Shown: positions 56,657-64,000 of the stretch, piece after piece
How the letters are laid out: each line of letters begins with the position of its first letter
Position numbering within the stretch: position 1 is the first letter of the stretch
Source of the DNA: an uncultured Prevotellaceae bacterium
GTDB taxonomy: Bacteria; Bacteroidota; Bacteroidia; Bacteroidales; Bacteroidaceae
Length of the DNA stretch: 64,000 nucleotides
NCBI GenBank assembly: GCA_902775605.1
Contig: CACYNE010000001.1
Coordinates: forward strand, 96,881-160,880
Direction of reading: 5' to 3'
The notes under the pieces: generated by a model
The model's database searches: none
Seen by the model: only the letters and a program-made list of their open reading frames with translations
Told to the model about the DNA's origin: nothing
Translations under genes and position numbers: made by a program

Positions 56657-56664
56657 TACCTTTG
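56657..56664 (+). promoter_or_regulatory. Promoter -7 element for the double-glycine peptide gene
   Basis: TACCTTTG (TAnnTTTG) is placed 53 nt before the ATG. A TTTG at 56628-56631 is 25 nt upstream, slightly wider than the norm. The promoter is divergent from the gcv operon. Confidence 0.65.
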
Positions 56665-56717
56665 CACCCAAATGTGAAATACCATACGATTATTAACCAA
56701 TTTAAAACATTACAAAC

Positions 56718-56873
56718 ATGGCTTCAAACAACCAAAACGAACAGGAGAAACTGCAAAACATTTCTGAGGATGAACTGAAAGATGTAACTGGTGGTTACAC
56801 CCCACACTGGACTGACGCAGAAGGAAAAATTCACCCAGGAGTTAAGCCCCAGGTTTCTACCCCCCTAGTTTAA
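56718..56873 (+). CDS. 51-residue peptide with a double-glycine (bacteriocin/RiPP-type) leader
   Basis: The frame MASNNQNEQEKLQNISEDEL continues to KDVTGGYTPHW and ends in TPLV-stop. Residues 1-26 look like a classic leader: helical, acidic, with the I-S-x-x-E-L-x-x-V-x-GG pattern recognised by C39-type peptidase transporters. The predicted core after Gly-Gly is 25 residues, starts YTPHW, has four prolines, one Trp, and no Cys. It has its own promoter and a strong terminator, so it is a monocistronic unit. No modification or export gene is nearby (gcv on one side, dxs on the other). Function as a bacteriocin, pheromone or other secreted peptide is inference. Confidence 0.78.
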   Translation: MASNNQNEQEKLQNISEDELKDVTGGYTPHWTDAEGKIHPGVKPQVSTPLV

Positions 56874-56894
56874 TATCTGGATTTATCAAGATGC

Positions 56895-56928
56895 AAAAAC
56901 GTTCTGCATTTGTATGCAGGACGTTTTT
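56895..56928 (+). terminator. Terminator of the double-glycine peptide gene
   Basis: A 15-bp stem AAAAACGTTCTGCAT / ATGCAGGACGTTTTT with one G-U pair and a TTGT loop is followed by ATTATT. It lies 21 nt after the stop. Confidence 0.9.
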
Positions 56929-57006
56929 ATTATTCCCTCAGCGAAGACTTATACTATTATCATTAGTCTTCTGACCGCGATTAGCTATTACATGTTTTTT
57001 ACTTCA

Positions 57007-57077
57007 ATGAGAGAAAGGCCGTTTCACTATGAGAGAAACGGCCTTTCTCTCATAGCAACACGCCGTATCGCTCATAG
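57007..57077. repeat. Nested, mutually exclusive hairpins upstream of dxs
   Basis: A 19-bp perfect stem (57007-57025 with 57035-57053) shares its right arm with a second, inner 12-bp hairpin CTATGAGAGAAA / TTTCTCTCATAG (57027-57038 with 57044-57055). A third small palindrome, CGTATC / GATACG, follows (about 57062-57082). No T-run follows, so it is not a standard terminator. The remaining 56929-57006 and 57083-57185 sequence shows nothing else. Confidence 0.75.
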
Positions 57078-57185
57078 AGATACGACGAAATGCTAAGCAT
57101 ATCCATGACAGACAGCAATTCCTTGAAAAAACAATGGTAGAAGAAAATAAAACGGCTTTCTTTTTGAAATATGCACGAATATTTG

Positions 57186-57193
57186 TAACTTTG
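57186..57193 (+). promoter_or_regulatory. Promoter -7 element for dxs-trkA-trkH
   Basis: TAACTTTG (TAnnTTTG) lies 25 nt before the dxs start. A TTTG at 57165-57168 is 17 nt upstream, slightly close. Confidence 0.62.
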
Positions 57194-57218
57194 CCCCCAA
57201 ATTGACTATTCTTATATT

Positions 57219-59111
57219 GTGGAACATAAAAATCTTGATATACTCAACAGCATTGACAACCCCAGCCAACTGAGGTCGTTGAAGCAGGAACTGCTACCCC
57301 AACTTTGCGCAGAATTGCGACAGGACATTGTAGAGGAACTTGCTGAAAACCCAGGCCACCTGGCTTCGAGCCTGGGCGTGATAGAGTTAACAGTTGCTCT
57401 CCACTATGTTTACAATACGCCTGAGGATCGCATTGTCTGGGACGTAGGCCATCAGGCTTACGGTCATAAGATTCTGACGGGCCGACGCGACCAGTTCTAT
57501 ACCAATCGCAAACTGGGCGGCATCCGTCCCTTCCCCACCCCTCAAGAGAGCGAGTACGACTCGTTTATCTGCGGACACGCCTCAAACAGCATCTCTGCTG
57601 CCCTCGGCATGGCCGTAGCAGCCCAGGACCAACACAAGGTGGTGGCCGTCATTGGCGATGGTGCCATGAGTGGCGGTTTGGCTTTTGAGGGTCTGAACAA
57701 TGTGTCGAGCACGCCTAACGACCTGCTCATCATCCTCAACGACAACGACATGTCCATCGACCGCTCAGTGGGCGGCATGAAGGAATATCTGCTTAGCCTG
57801 AGCACCAACGAGACCTACAACTCTCTGCGCTATAAAGCCGCCAAGTGGCTGGCTCAGCAGGGACTGCTCTCTGAGGGCAGGAAAAAGGGCATTATCCGCC
57901 TGAGCAACGCCTTGAAGAGTGTTATCTCTGAGCAGCAGAACATCTTCGAGGGCATGAACATTCGCTACTTCGGGCCCTTCGACGGACACAACGTCACCGA
58001 GTTGGTGCGCATTCTCCGTCAGTTGAAGGACATGAAAGGTCCCAAGCTGTTGCACCTGCACACCAAGAAAGGTCATGGCTATGGTCCTGCCGAAAACTAT
58101 AAGCCCGTATGGCACGCCCCTGGTAAGTTCGACCCCGACACGGGCGAGCTGATTACTGGCGACACGACAAACATGCCGCCCAAGTATCAGGATGTCTTCG
58201 GACACACCTTGCTGGAACTGGCCAAGGAGAATCCAAAGATTGTCGGTGTGACGCCTGCCATGCCTACCGGTTGCTCAATGAACATTCCTATGAAGGAACT
58301 GCCCGACCGCATGTTCGACGTTGGCATCGCCGAGGGGCATGCCGTGACCTTCTCCGCCGGTATGGCCAAAGATGGTCTCATTCCCTTCTGCAATATCTAT
58401 AGTGCCTTTGCACAGAGGGCTTACGATAATATCATTCACGACGTGGCCATCCTACGCCTGCCCGTGGTGCTCTGCTTTGACCGCGCCGGACTGGTGGGCG
58501 AAGACGGCCCCACACATCATGGCGCCTTCGACATGGCGGCTTTGCGCCCCATCCCCAACCTCACCATTGCCTCGCCCATGAACGAGCACGAGCTGCGCAA
58601 CCTGATGTACACAGGTCAGCTCGACGGCAAAGGCCCCTTTATCATTCGCTATCCGCGAGGTCGAGGGGTACTGGTGGACTGGCGCTGTCCGTTCCAGGAG
58701 ATTCCCGTGGGCACAGGTCGCAAGCTGCGCGACGGCAACGACGTCGCCGTGCTGACCATCGGCCCCATCGGCAACGATGTGGAAGAGGTCATCTCTAGTA
58801 TAACAAGCTCTACTAGTACAACTAGTTCACCTAGCATCGCCCACTACGACATGCGTTTTCTGAAGCCCCTCGACGAGAACATCCTCCATGAGGTGGGCCG
58901 CAAGTTCAAACGCATCATCACCATTGAGGACGGTGTACGCAATGGCGGCATGGGCTCGGCAGTGATGGAGTGGATGAACGACCACGGTTATAAGCCACAG
59001 ATCACTCGCATGGGACTGCCAGACTACTTCGTGGAGCATGGCACCGTGGAGGAGTTGCGACGTATTGTGGGCATCGACAATGAAACCATTAAAAAGGAGA
59101 TATTGAAATGA
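57219..59111 (+). CDS. dxs: 1-Deoxy-D-xylulose-5-phosphate synthase
   Basis: TPP enzyme condensing pyruvate and glyceraldehyde-3-phosphate, entry to the MEP pathway. The start is a GTG at 57219 (reads [15 protein letters not shown]); no ATG is better placed. [20 protein letters not shown], the TPP motif [16 protein letters not shown] (around residue 147), [29 protein letters not shown] and RYPRGRG are intact. Length is 630 residues. An insert of about 15 Ser/Thr-rich residues, [15 protein letters not shown] (about 526-540), is encoded by five nonamers and sits in the C-terminal domain before [12 protein letters not shown]. The stop overlaps the trkA start (ATGA). Confidence 0.96.
   Translation: MEHKNLDILNSIDNPSQLRSLKQELLPQLCAELRQDIVEELAENPGHLASSLGVIELTVALHYVYNTPEDRIVWDVGHQAYGHKILTGRRDQFYTNRKLGGIRPFPTPQESEYDSFICGHASNSISAALGMAVAAQDQHKVVAVIGDGAMSGGLAFEGLNNVSSTPNDLLIILNDNDMSIDRSVGGMKEYLLSLSTNETYNSLRYKAAKWLAQQGLLSEGRKKGIIRLSNALKSVISEQQNIFEGMNIRYFGPFDGHNVTELVRILRQLKDMKGPKLLHLHTKKGHGYGPAENYKPVWHAPGKFDPDTGELITGDTTNMPPKYQDVFGHTLLELAKENPKIVGVTPAMPTGCSMNIPMKELPDRMFDVGIAEGHAVTFSAGMAKDGLIPFCNIYSAFAQRAYDNIIHDVAILRLPVVLCFDRAGLVGEDGPTHHGAFDMAALRPIPNLTIASPMNEHELRNLMYTGQLDGKGPFIIRYPRGRGVLVDWRCPFQEIPVGTGRKLRDGNDVAVLTIGPIGNDVEEVISSITSSTSTTSSPSIAHYDMRFLKPLDENILHEVGRKFKRIITIEDGVRNGGMGSAVMEWMNDHGYKPQITRMGLPDYFVEHGTVEELRRIVGIDNETIKKEILK
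58795..58839 (+). repeat. Nonamer tandem repeat inside dxs (5 x 9 nt)
   Basis: CTAGTATAA, CAAGCTCTA, CTAGTACAA, CTAGTTCAC, CTAGCATCG stand in 9-nt register, in frame. Four of five units begin with CTAG, a tetramer normally rare in bacterial DNA. Confidence 0.88.
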
Positions 59112-60466
59112 AAATTGTGATTGCGGGCGCAGGAGCCGTAGGTACACACCTGTCAAAACTGCTATCAACAGAGCATCATGACTGTGTTCTCATCGATGAT
59201 GATGAGAACCGCTTGGGTGGCATGGACTCCAACTATGACATCATGGCTGTTAACGCATCGCCCACCAGTATCAAGGCCCTAAAGGACGCTGGTGTGGGCA
59301 GTGCCGACCTCTTTGTGGGGGTGACACGCTATGAGAGCAGAAACATCACGGCATGCACACTGGCTCATGCACTGGGTGCTAAGAAGACCGTGGCCCGCAT
59401 CGACAACTACGAATATCTGTCGCCACAGAACCTGCCGTTCTTCCAGAATCTGGGCATCGACTCGCTGGTCTATCCTGAGGTGCTGGCTGCGACAGACATC
59501 ATCAATGGTCTAAAGTTATCATGGGTGCGCCAACGCTGGGATGTGCACAACGGCGCCCTCGTTTTGCTTGGCATCAAGCTGCGCGAGGGATGTGAAATTC
59601 TGAACCAACCGCTGAAGGACCTTTGCGGCCCTGACGACCCTTATCACGTGGTGGCCATCAAGCGTGGACAAGAGACTATCATCCCTGGCGGCTTAGACGA
59701 GTTGCAGTTGCACGACCTGGCCTATTTCATGACTACCAGCGAATACATCCCTTACATCCGCAAGATTGTGGGCAAAGAGCACTATGAGGATGTGCACAAC
59801 GTGATTATCATGGGCGGTGGAAAGACGGCCGTAAGGGCTGCTCTCACCATGCCCGACTATATGAACACCAAGATTATTGAGATCAACGCCGATCGTTGCG
59901 AGCGTCTGAACCAGTTGCTCAGCGAGACCGATGCGATGGTGATTCACGGTGACGGACGTGACCTGGGCCTACTCAACGAAGAGGGCATCAAGCACACACA
60001 GGCCTTTGTGGCTCTTACCGGCAATGCCGAGACGAATATCCTGGCCTGTCTGACCGCCAAGAAACTGGGCGTGAGAAAGACGGTTGCAATGGTTGAGAAC
60101 TTGGACTACGTGCCCATGGCCGACAGTCTGGACATTGGCACCGTCATCAACAAGAAGACCGTGGCCGCCAGCCATATTTTCCAAATGATGCTTAAAGCCG
60201 ACGTGCGCAACCTGCGCTCGCTGATGATGGTCGATGCCGACGTGGCAGAGTTTGTGGCTGCCGAGGGGTCGAAGGTCACCAAGAAACCCGTCAAGGAACT
60301 GGGACTGACCTTTGGAATCGCCATTGGTGGACTGGTTCGCGACGGCAAGGGTATCCTGGTCAATGGTAACACGCAGATACTCCCTGGCGACTCGGTTATG
60401 GTATTCTGTCACAAGCATCATCTGGAGAAAGCAGAGAAATACTTCAAGAAATCCATCTTATGGTAA
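59108..60466 (+). CDS. trkA: Trk system potassium uptake protein TrkA
   Basis: Peripheral nucleotide-binding regulator of the TrkH potassium channel. Two RCK units are seen: the first Rossmann opening [17 protein letters not shown] with D-x-D-x-x-R ([10 protein letters not shown]), and the second [18 protein letters not shown] around residue 232. Each is followed by a TrkA-C-like domain ([37 protein letters not shown]). Length is 452 residues, normal for the doubled form. It overlaps dxs by 4 nt and trkH by 7 nt. Confidence 0.96.
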   Translation: MKIVIAGAGAVGTHLSKLLSTEHHDCVLIDDDENRLGGMDSNYDIMAVNASPTSIKALKDAGVGSADLFVGVTRYESRNITACTLAHALGAKKTVARIDNYEYLSPQNLPFFQNLGIDSLVYPEVLAATDIINGLKLSWVRQRWDVHNGALVLLGIKLREGCEILNQPLKDLCGPDDPYHVVAIKRGQETIIPGGLDELQLHDLAYFMTTSEYIPYIRKIVGKEHYEDVHNVIIMGGGKTAVRAALTMPDYMNTKIIEINADRCERLNQLLSETDAMVIHGDGRDLGLLNEEGIKHTQAFVALTGNAETNILACLTAKKLGVRKTVAMVENLDYVPMADSLDIGTVINKKTVAASHIFQMMLKADVRNLRSLMMVDADVAEFVAAEGSKVTKKPVKELGLTFGIAIGGLVRDGKGILVNGNTQILPGDSVMVFCHKHHLEKAEKYFKKSILW

Positions 60467-61914
60467 ACTTCCGAATCATATCAAAGATCATCGGATCGCT
60501 ACTCTTCATCGAGGCATTCTTCATGGCCTTTTGTCTGGCTATGGCTTTCTCGTTTCATGAAGACGACGTGATGGCATTCATGACATCAACGCTGATGACT
60601 TTCGGAAGTGGTTGTATATTCCTGTTCTTTGGACACGAGGCAGAGAATTCCCTGAGCCGTCGTGATGCCTATGTGGTGGTCACGCTGACATGGGTGGTTT
60701 TCTCGTTCTTCGGTATGTTTCCTTTCCTGATTCATGGCGCATTGCCTAACATCACCGACGCCTATTTCGAAACGATGTCAGGCTTCACCACGACGGGTGC
60801 CACCATCATTGACGATGTGGAATCACTCCCTCATGGATTGCTGTTCTGGCGTTCACTGATGCAATGGATAGGCGGTTTGGGAATCGTGTTCTTCACCGTA
60901 GCCCTGTTGCCACAGTTGGTAGGCGGTAGCGTCAAGGTGTTTGCTGCCGAGGCCACAGGCCCCATGCGCTCAAAGATGCACCCTCGCCTATCGACTACAG
61001 CCAAGTGGATTTGGAGTATCTACGTGTTGCTTACCCTCGGTTGTGGACTGTCGTTCTGGTTGGCAGGCATGGATTGGTTCGATGCCACCAACTATTCTAT
61101 GTCAACCACAGCCACAGGCGGATTCTCGACCCACAACGGCACCATCTTCCTGGCCTCGCCGCTCATCGAGTATTTGGCCATTCTGTTTCAGTTCCTGGCA
61201 GGTATCAACTTCACGCTGCTCTACATGAGCATCTTCAAATTCAAGTTCAGCGCCCTGTTCCGCAATTCAGAGTTTAAGATGTATATCAGCACCATCGCCA
61301 TTGCCACGGTATGGATTATGTATCTGCTGCTCACTCGCATGGACTATGACTTTGAGTTGGCTTTCCGTTCGGCCCTGTTCCAAGTGGTATCGTTCATCAC
61401 CACCACAGGCCTCAGCAATATGGATGCCGGCACATGGCCACACATCACATGGGCCATCCTTGGTGTACTGATGTTTATGGGTGCCTGTGCAGGCTCTACC
61501 ACGGGTGGATTCAAGAGTATCCGCGTGCTGATGCTATTCAAGGTACTGAGAAATGAGTTCCGCCATATTCTCCACCCCAATGCCGTATTGCCTGTGAAGA
61601 TGAGCAGTCAGAGCATCCCTCAGAACCGGCTGGTGACGCTCTTGGCGTTCTTCACCATCTATATCATTGCCCTAGCTTTGACCACTATCGTGATGGTCGA
61701 ATCGGGTGTTGACATCACCAATGCGGCCACCATCTCGCTGAGTCTCATCAGCAACGTGGGTGCCGGACTTGACACAAACATCGGTCCACAGATGTCGTGG
61801 GCCGACTTGTCAATGGGCATCAAGTGGCTGTGCTCGTTCCTGATGCTTGTTGGTCGTCTGGAGATTATCGCCGTGCTGGTATTGTTCACTCGGGCGTTTT
61901 GGAAGGAGAACTAA
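60460..61914 (+). CDS. trkH: Trk system potassium uptake protein TrkH
   Basis: Inner-membrane potassium channel-transporter with four pore repeats. Selectivity-filter-like segments are seen: MSGFTTTGATIIDD (around residue 108), MSTTATGGFSTHNG (around 218), VSFITTTGLSNMDAG (around 312) and LISNVGAGLDTNIGP (around 430), each flanked by strong membrane helices. Length is 484 residues. The 3' end runs into the convergent DUF4435 gene with a 29-nt overlap. Confidence 0.95.
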   Translation: MVNFRIISKIIGSLLFIEAFFMAFCLAMAFSFHEDDVMAFMTSTLMTFGSGCIFLFFGHEAENSLSRRDAYVVVTLTWVVFSFFGMFPFLIHGALPNITDAYFETMSGFTTTGATIIDDVESLPHGLLFWRSLMQWIGGLGIVFFTVALLPQLVGGSVKVFAAEATGPMRSKMHPRLSTTAKWIWSIYVLLTLGCGLSFWLAGMDWFDATNYSMSTTATGGFSTHNGTIFLASPLIEYLAILFQFLAGINFTLLYMSIFKFKFSALFRNSEFKMYISTIAIATVWIMYLLLTRMDYDFELAFRSALFQVVSFITTTGLSNMDAGTWPHITWAILGVLMFMGACAGSTTGGFKSIRVLMLFKVLRNEFRHILHPNAVLPVKMSSQSIPQNRLVTLLAFFTIYIIALALTTIVMVESGVDITNAATISLSLISNVGAGLDTNIGPQMSWADLSMGIKWLCSFLMLVGRLEIIAVLVLFTRAFWKEN

Positions 61915-62896
61915 GAAAACGGTTGATGTCTTCCTGCACTTGCAGAAAACGTTTCGACTGTTGATACCCCGTATTCTTTTTCAGCATCACCTTGATATCT
62001 TGCAACGAGTTTTCGTAGCATGACATCTCGTTGCGTTTCTGCGTACGATGGGCCTGAGCATAATAAATCTCGTTCTGACGCTCCTGGCGCAACTGGTTGC
62101 AAACCTTTGTCAGGATAGGAGCCACTACGGTGTCGAAAAGATGATGCCCCTGCATATAAAGATAGGTCGTTTGAGGGGTCACGCCCAAAGCCAATACGTC
62201 AGTCTTCACCTTTAGGTAGCCATCCTTATTATTAGGAAACTGACGCTGCAGTTCGTGAACCTTTGTCTTCACCTTACGTCTCAAGTGTTCTATCGATGCC
62301 TCGGGATTCTGGATAGTAAAGCCACCAGGATCGGCCACCCGGTTAAAGTCTGTAAGAGAGAAGCGTCCATGATGTCCTGTACGATAGGCCCACACCGACC
62401 ACACAAACAGGGGGAAGCAGGCCTCGCTGTACTGACGGAAATACTCTTGGAAATCAAAGATGCGATGGTCATTGAGGGTGACGGCCACACAGACCTCATG
62501 GAGTGAAGGGGCGTAACACTGGTAGTTCTCAATGGCATAGACATAGGTATGAAACACATACGGACTCTGCAGCACGCGGCGCGACTGTTCTGTGACGCCC
62601 TGCAACAGGTAGTCGTAGTCGGCATCAACACAGGCAATCATATCGGGTCCCACTTGGTCGCCCAGGAAGTTCATCAAAACGGATTTCTTGCCACGCGTAA
62701 GATTCATCTTTGAAGGGAGCATCACTTCGAAGTAACGCTTATCATCCTCAAAGCGACTAAGCACGGTACGCCAGAAATAGATGTCGTCATAGCTCTCCAC
62801 ATAGGCCACAATCCTGCGTCGTGCCCGCTTACCTCTTAGCGCATTGGCAGCCTCAAAGTAACGGCTATTGATATTGTCACTCAGTTTACTAGACAT
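61886..62896 (-). CDS. DUF4435 (TOPRIM-like) protein, second gene of an ATPase-DUF4435 pair
   Basis: DUF4435 proteins have a TOPRIM-type fold; the PARIS defence effector AriB is one. The TOPRIM-like acidic residues are visible as Glu in VAYVESYDDIYFWR (around residue 34) and Asp-x-Asp in IACVDADYDYLL (around residue 90). The C-terminal half is helical and charged. Length is 336 residues. It starts 37 nt after the ATPase gene stop, so the two are almost surely one unit. A defence role is inference from the pair; a housekeeping TOPRIM role remains possible. It overlaps the trkH 3' end by 29 nt. Confidence 0.82.
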   Translation of the reverse strand: MSSKLSDNINSRYFEAANALRGKRARRRIVAYVESYDDIYFWRTVLSRFEDDKRYFEVMLPSKMNLTRGKKSVLMNFLGDQVGPDMIACVDADYDYLLQGVTEQSRRVLQSPYVFHTYVYAIENYQCYAPSLHEVCVAVTLNDHRIFDFQEYFRQYSEACFPLFVWSVWAYRTGHHGRFSLTDFNRVADPGGFTIQNPEASIEHLRRKVKTKVHELQRQFPNNKDGYLKVKTDVLALGVTPQTTYLYMQGHHLFDTVVAPILTKVCNQLRQERQNEIYYAQAHRTQKRNEMSCYENSLQDIKVMLKKNTGYQQSKRFLQVQEDINRFLSSPSKTPE

Positions 62897-62933
62897 AATG
62901 ATGCATCATGAATGGGTTACTATGCATGATTCA

Positions 62934-63746
62934 TTATGCATTCACCGTAATATCTTCAACCTCTGTCACGCAGTTCACCCAGCCATTCATCACCACAGCA
63001 GGCGAATGGGTCGTCAGTATGATCTGCACGTTGGGGTTCAACTCCAATATGAGGTCGATGAGCCGTTTCTGCCATTCCATGTGCAGACTCACCTCTGGTT
63101 CGTCCATAAAGAGCACATAGGGTTGGTCGTCCTCAACGAGTACGGTCAGCAGGATAGCGAGCATTTGTTTCTCGCCACTCGACAATTGGTAAGGCACCAG
63201 CATCTCACCAATCTGAGTGAAGCGTATTTCGTTCTCCGTGCGCACAATCTTCTTACCAGTCTCAGCAAACAGTTCGTCAACCATATCCTGGAATCGCATC
63301 TTCTTCTGCGACAGCTTTTGTGCGGCATCGGCATGTCCCTGCTGCAACTGCTCAATGATACGGTTGCCTATGTTCACCTGATAGTCCAGGTATTTGCGTT
63401 GCAAGTGATAGAGTTGGAAATCAAGGGCTGAGGATATGCGCGAATCAACATGCGCCATCGTGTCAAGGTCGAGCACGGGCGAATCGAGCGAACGAATCAA
63501 GTCGAAACGTATATGGGTGGCATCCTCTGGCGAAGCCGTCACATGGACCCCCTTCAACAGGTGGTTCAGCAAATCGCCATTGGAATTGAGACTCTTCACC
63601 ACCTTATTTAATATAGTACTCTTGCCCACGCCATTGATGCCGCTCAGGATGTTGACATGTGGGTCCAGTTCCCACACAATGTGCTTCTTGCCGCTCCAAA
63701 GCGAATCAATCTCTACCTTCTGGATGTAGTCAGCGAACTTCTGCAT
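62934..63746 (-). CDS. AAA (AAA_21/SMC-like) ATP-binding protein, first gene of the pair
   Basis: ABC/SMC-type ATPase. The start at 63746 (MQKFADYIQKVEIDSLW) lies just downstream of a promoter-like element. Walker A is NILSGINGVGKSTILNKVV (about 33-50), the signature helix QLSSGEKQMLAILLTVL (about 186-202) and Walker B YVLFMDEPEVSLH (about 210-222), followed by the D-loop/His-switch region ILTTHSPAVV. Length is 270 residues, shorter than the 450-500 residues I associate with AriA of PARIS. It lacks a nuclease domain of its own, consistent with the neighbouring DUF4435 protein acting as effector. Confidence 0.85.
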   Translation of the reverse strand: MQKFADYIQKVEIDSLWSGKKHIVWELDPHVNILSGINGVGKSTILNKVVKSLNSNGDLLNHLLKGVHVTASPEDATHIRFDLIRSLDSPVLDLDTMAHVDSRISSALDFQLYHLQRKYLDYQVNIGNRIIEQLQQGHADAAQKLSQKKMRFQDMVDELFAETGKKIVRTENEIRFTQIGEMLVPYQLSSGEKQMLAILLTVLVEDDQPYVLFMDEPEVSLHMEWQKRLIDLILELNPNVQIILTTHSPAVVMNGWVNCVTEVEDITVNA

Positions 63747-63771
63747 AGTCGTCAGATTTTTAATTATGTCG

Positions 63772-63779
63772 CAAATATA
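63772..63779 (-). promoter_or_regulatory. Promoter -7 element for the ATPase-DUF4435 pair
   Basis: The minus strand reads TATATTTG (TAnnTTTG) about 25 nt upstream of the ATPase ATG. No clear -33 element was seen. Confidence 0.55.
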
Positions 63780-63896
63780 CAACTTATTTCTGAAAAGCAC
63801 TGCATCATGCCTTCATTTTTTCTAAAACAAATGTTAAAACAGAGTAGAGCAGACAATTTTCTTAAACTATCTTTCTTCATTCTTAATTAATTGTAG

Positions 63897-63904
63897 TACC
63901 TTTG
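63897..63904 (+). promoter_or_regulatory. Promoter -7 element for tRNA-Val
   Basis: TACCTTTG (TAnnTTTG) lies 18 nt upstream of the mature tRNA, almost the same arrangement as for tRNA-Ser at 1.5 kb. Confidence 0.7.
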
Positions 63905-63922
63905 CACCCGCTTACGAAACAG

Positions 63923-63996
63923 GTCGGCATAGCTCAGCTGGTTAGAGTATCACCTTGACATGGTGGGGGTCCTTGGTTCGAGTCCAAGTGTCGACA
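63923..63996 (+). tRNA. tRNA-Val (GAC)
   Basis: A 74-nt cloverleaf has acceptor arms GTCGGCA / TGTCGAC, a D-arm GCTC...GAGT, anticodon stem TCACC / GGTGG with loop TTGACAT (anticodon GAC), and T-arm CTTGG / CCAAG with loop TTCGAGT. CCA is not encoded. It ends four bases before the window edge. Confidence 0.95.
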
Positions 63997-64000
63997 CAAA

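Noticed and set aside
56914-57096. 60-codon plus-strand ORF after the double-glycine peptide
   Set aside because: It starts inside the terminator stem and runs through the nested hairpins; no promoter or family support.

Overview
The window looks like chromosome of a Prevotella-type Bacteroidales (Prevotellaceae sensu lato). Evidence is the repeated Bacteroidetes promoter core (TTTG, about 20 nt, TAnnTTTG) before genes and tRNAs, near absence of Shine-Dalgarno sequences, type IX secretion (T9SS) genes with T9SS-type cargo tails, a C10 (interpain-like) protease with BspA-type leucine-rich repeats, a Bacteroidetes HU-like protein, and mid-range GC. I saw no rRNA, insertion sequence, integrase or CRISPR array.

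Layout. 1-4.1 kb (minus): exbD (cut by the edge), a 33-codon membrane peptide, exbB, tRNA-Ser(GGA), tatD, a polyprenyl synthetase and tonB. 4.3-7.2 kb (plus): porQ-cmk, then an unknown membrane LysM protein. 7.2-18 kb (minus): alpha-2-macroglobulin, DUF1573, meaB, ispH and a T9SS-tailed S8 protease, closely packed. 18.3-20.9 kb: clpB (plus), then convergent ftsZ, an unknown gene and an ADP-ribosylglycohydrolase. 23.7-25.7 kb is accessory: fic with a NUDIX remnant, a small HExxH membrane protein and an inverted-repeat intergenic element. 25.7-42.3 kb: HU-like gene, carboxylesterase, a candidate small RNA, the giant C10/LRR protein, mutY, sprA and ruvA. 42.5-50.3 kb (plus): ddh, then trpBEGDCFA behind a leader peptide with three consecutive Trp codons. 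50.3-56.6 kb (minus): lplA-gcvT-gcvH-gcvPA-gcvPB-lpdA, a self-contained glycine-cleavage and lipoylation operon. 56.7 kb: a 51-residue double-glycine-leader peptide with its own promoter and terminator. 57.2-61.9 kb (plus): dxs-trkA-trkH. 61.9-63.8 kb (minus): an AAA ATPase plus DUF4435 pair resembling the PARIS defence architecture, next to tRNA-Val(GAC).

The most unusual global signal is a family of short tandem repeats with 7-nt units (also 8 and 9 nt). They fill spacers between genes, exactly filling the mutY-sprA junction, and also lie in frame inside conserved genes (tatD, ispH, mutY, clpB, alpha-2-macroglobulin; 9-mers in dxs). Nonamers make up three successive spacers of the trp operon and end at the start codons. 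Other strong leads are the candidate sRNA at 28083-28175, the trp attenuator-like leader, the orphan RiPP-like peptide and the ATPase-DUF4435 pair.

Functionally, PorQ and SprA belong to the T9SS that should export the S8 and C10 proteases encoded here. ExbB/ExbD/TonB energise outer-membrane transport. The gcv genes with LplA and Lpd form one catabolic unit, and the trp genes form a complete chorismate-to-tryptophan pathway.
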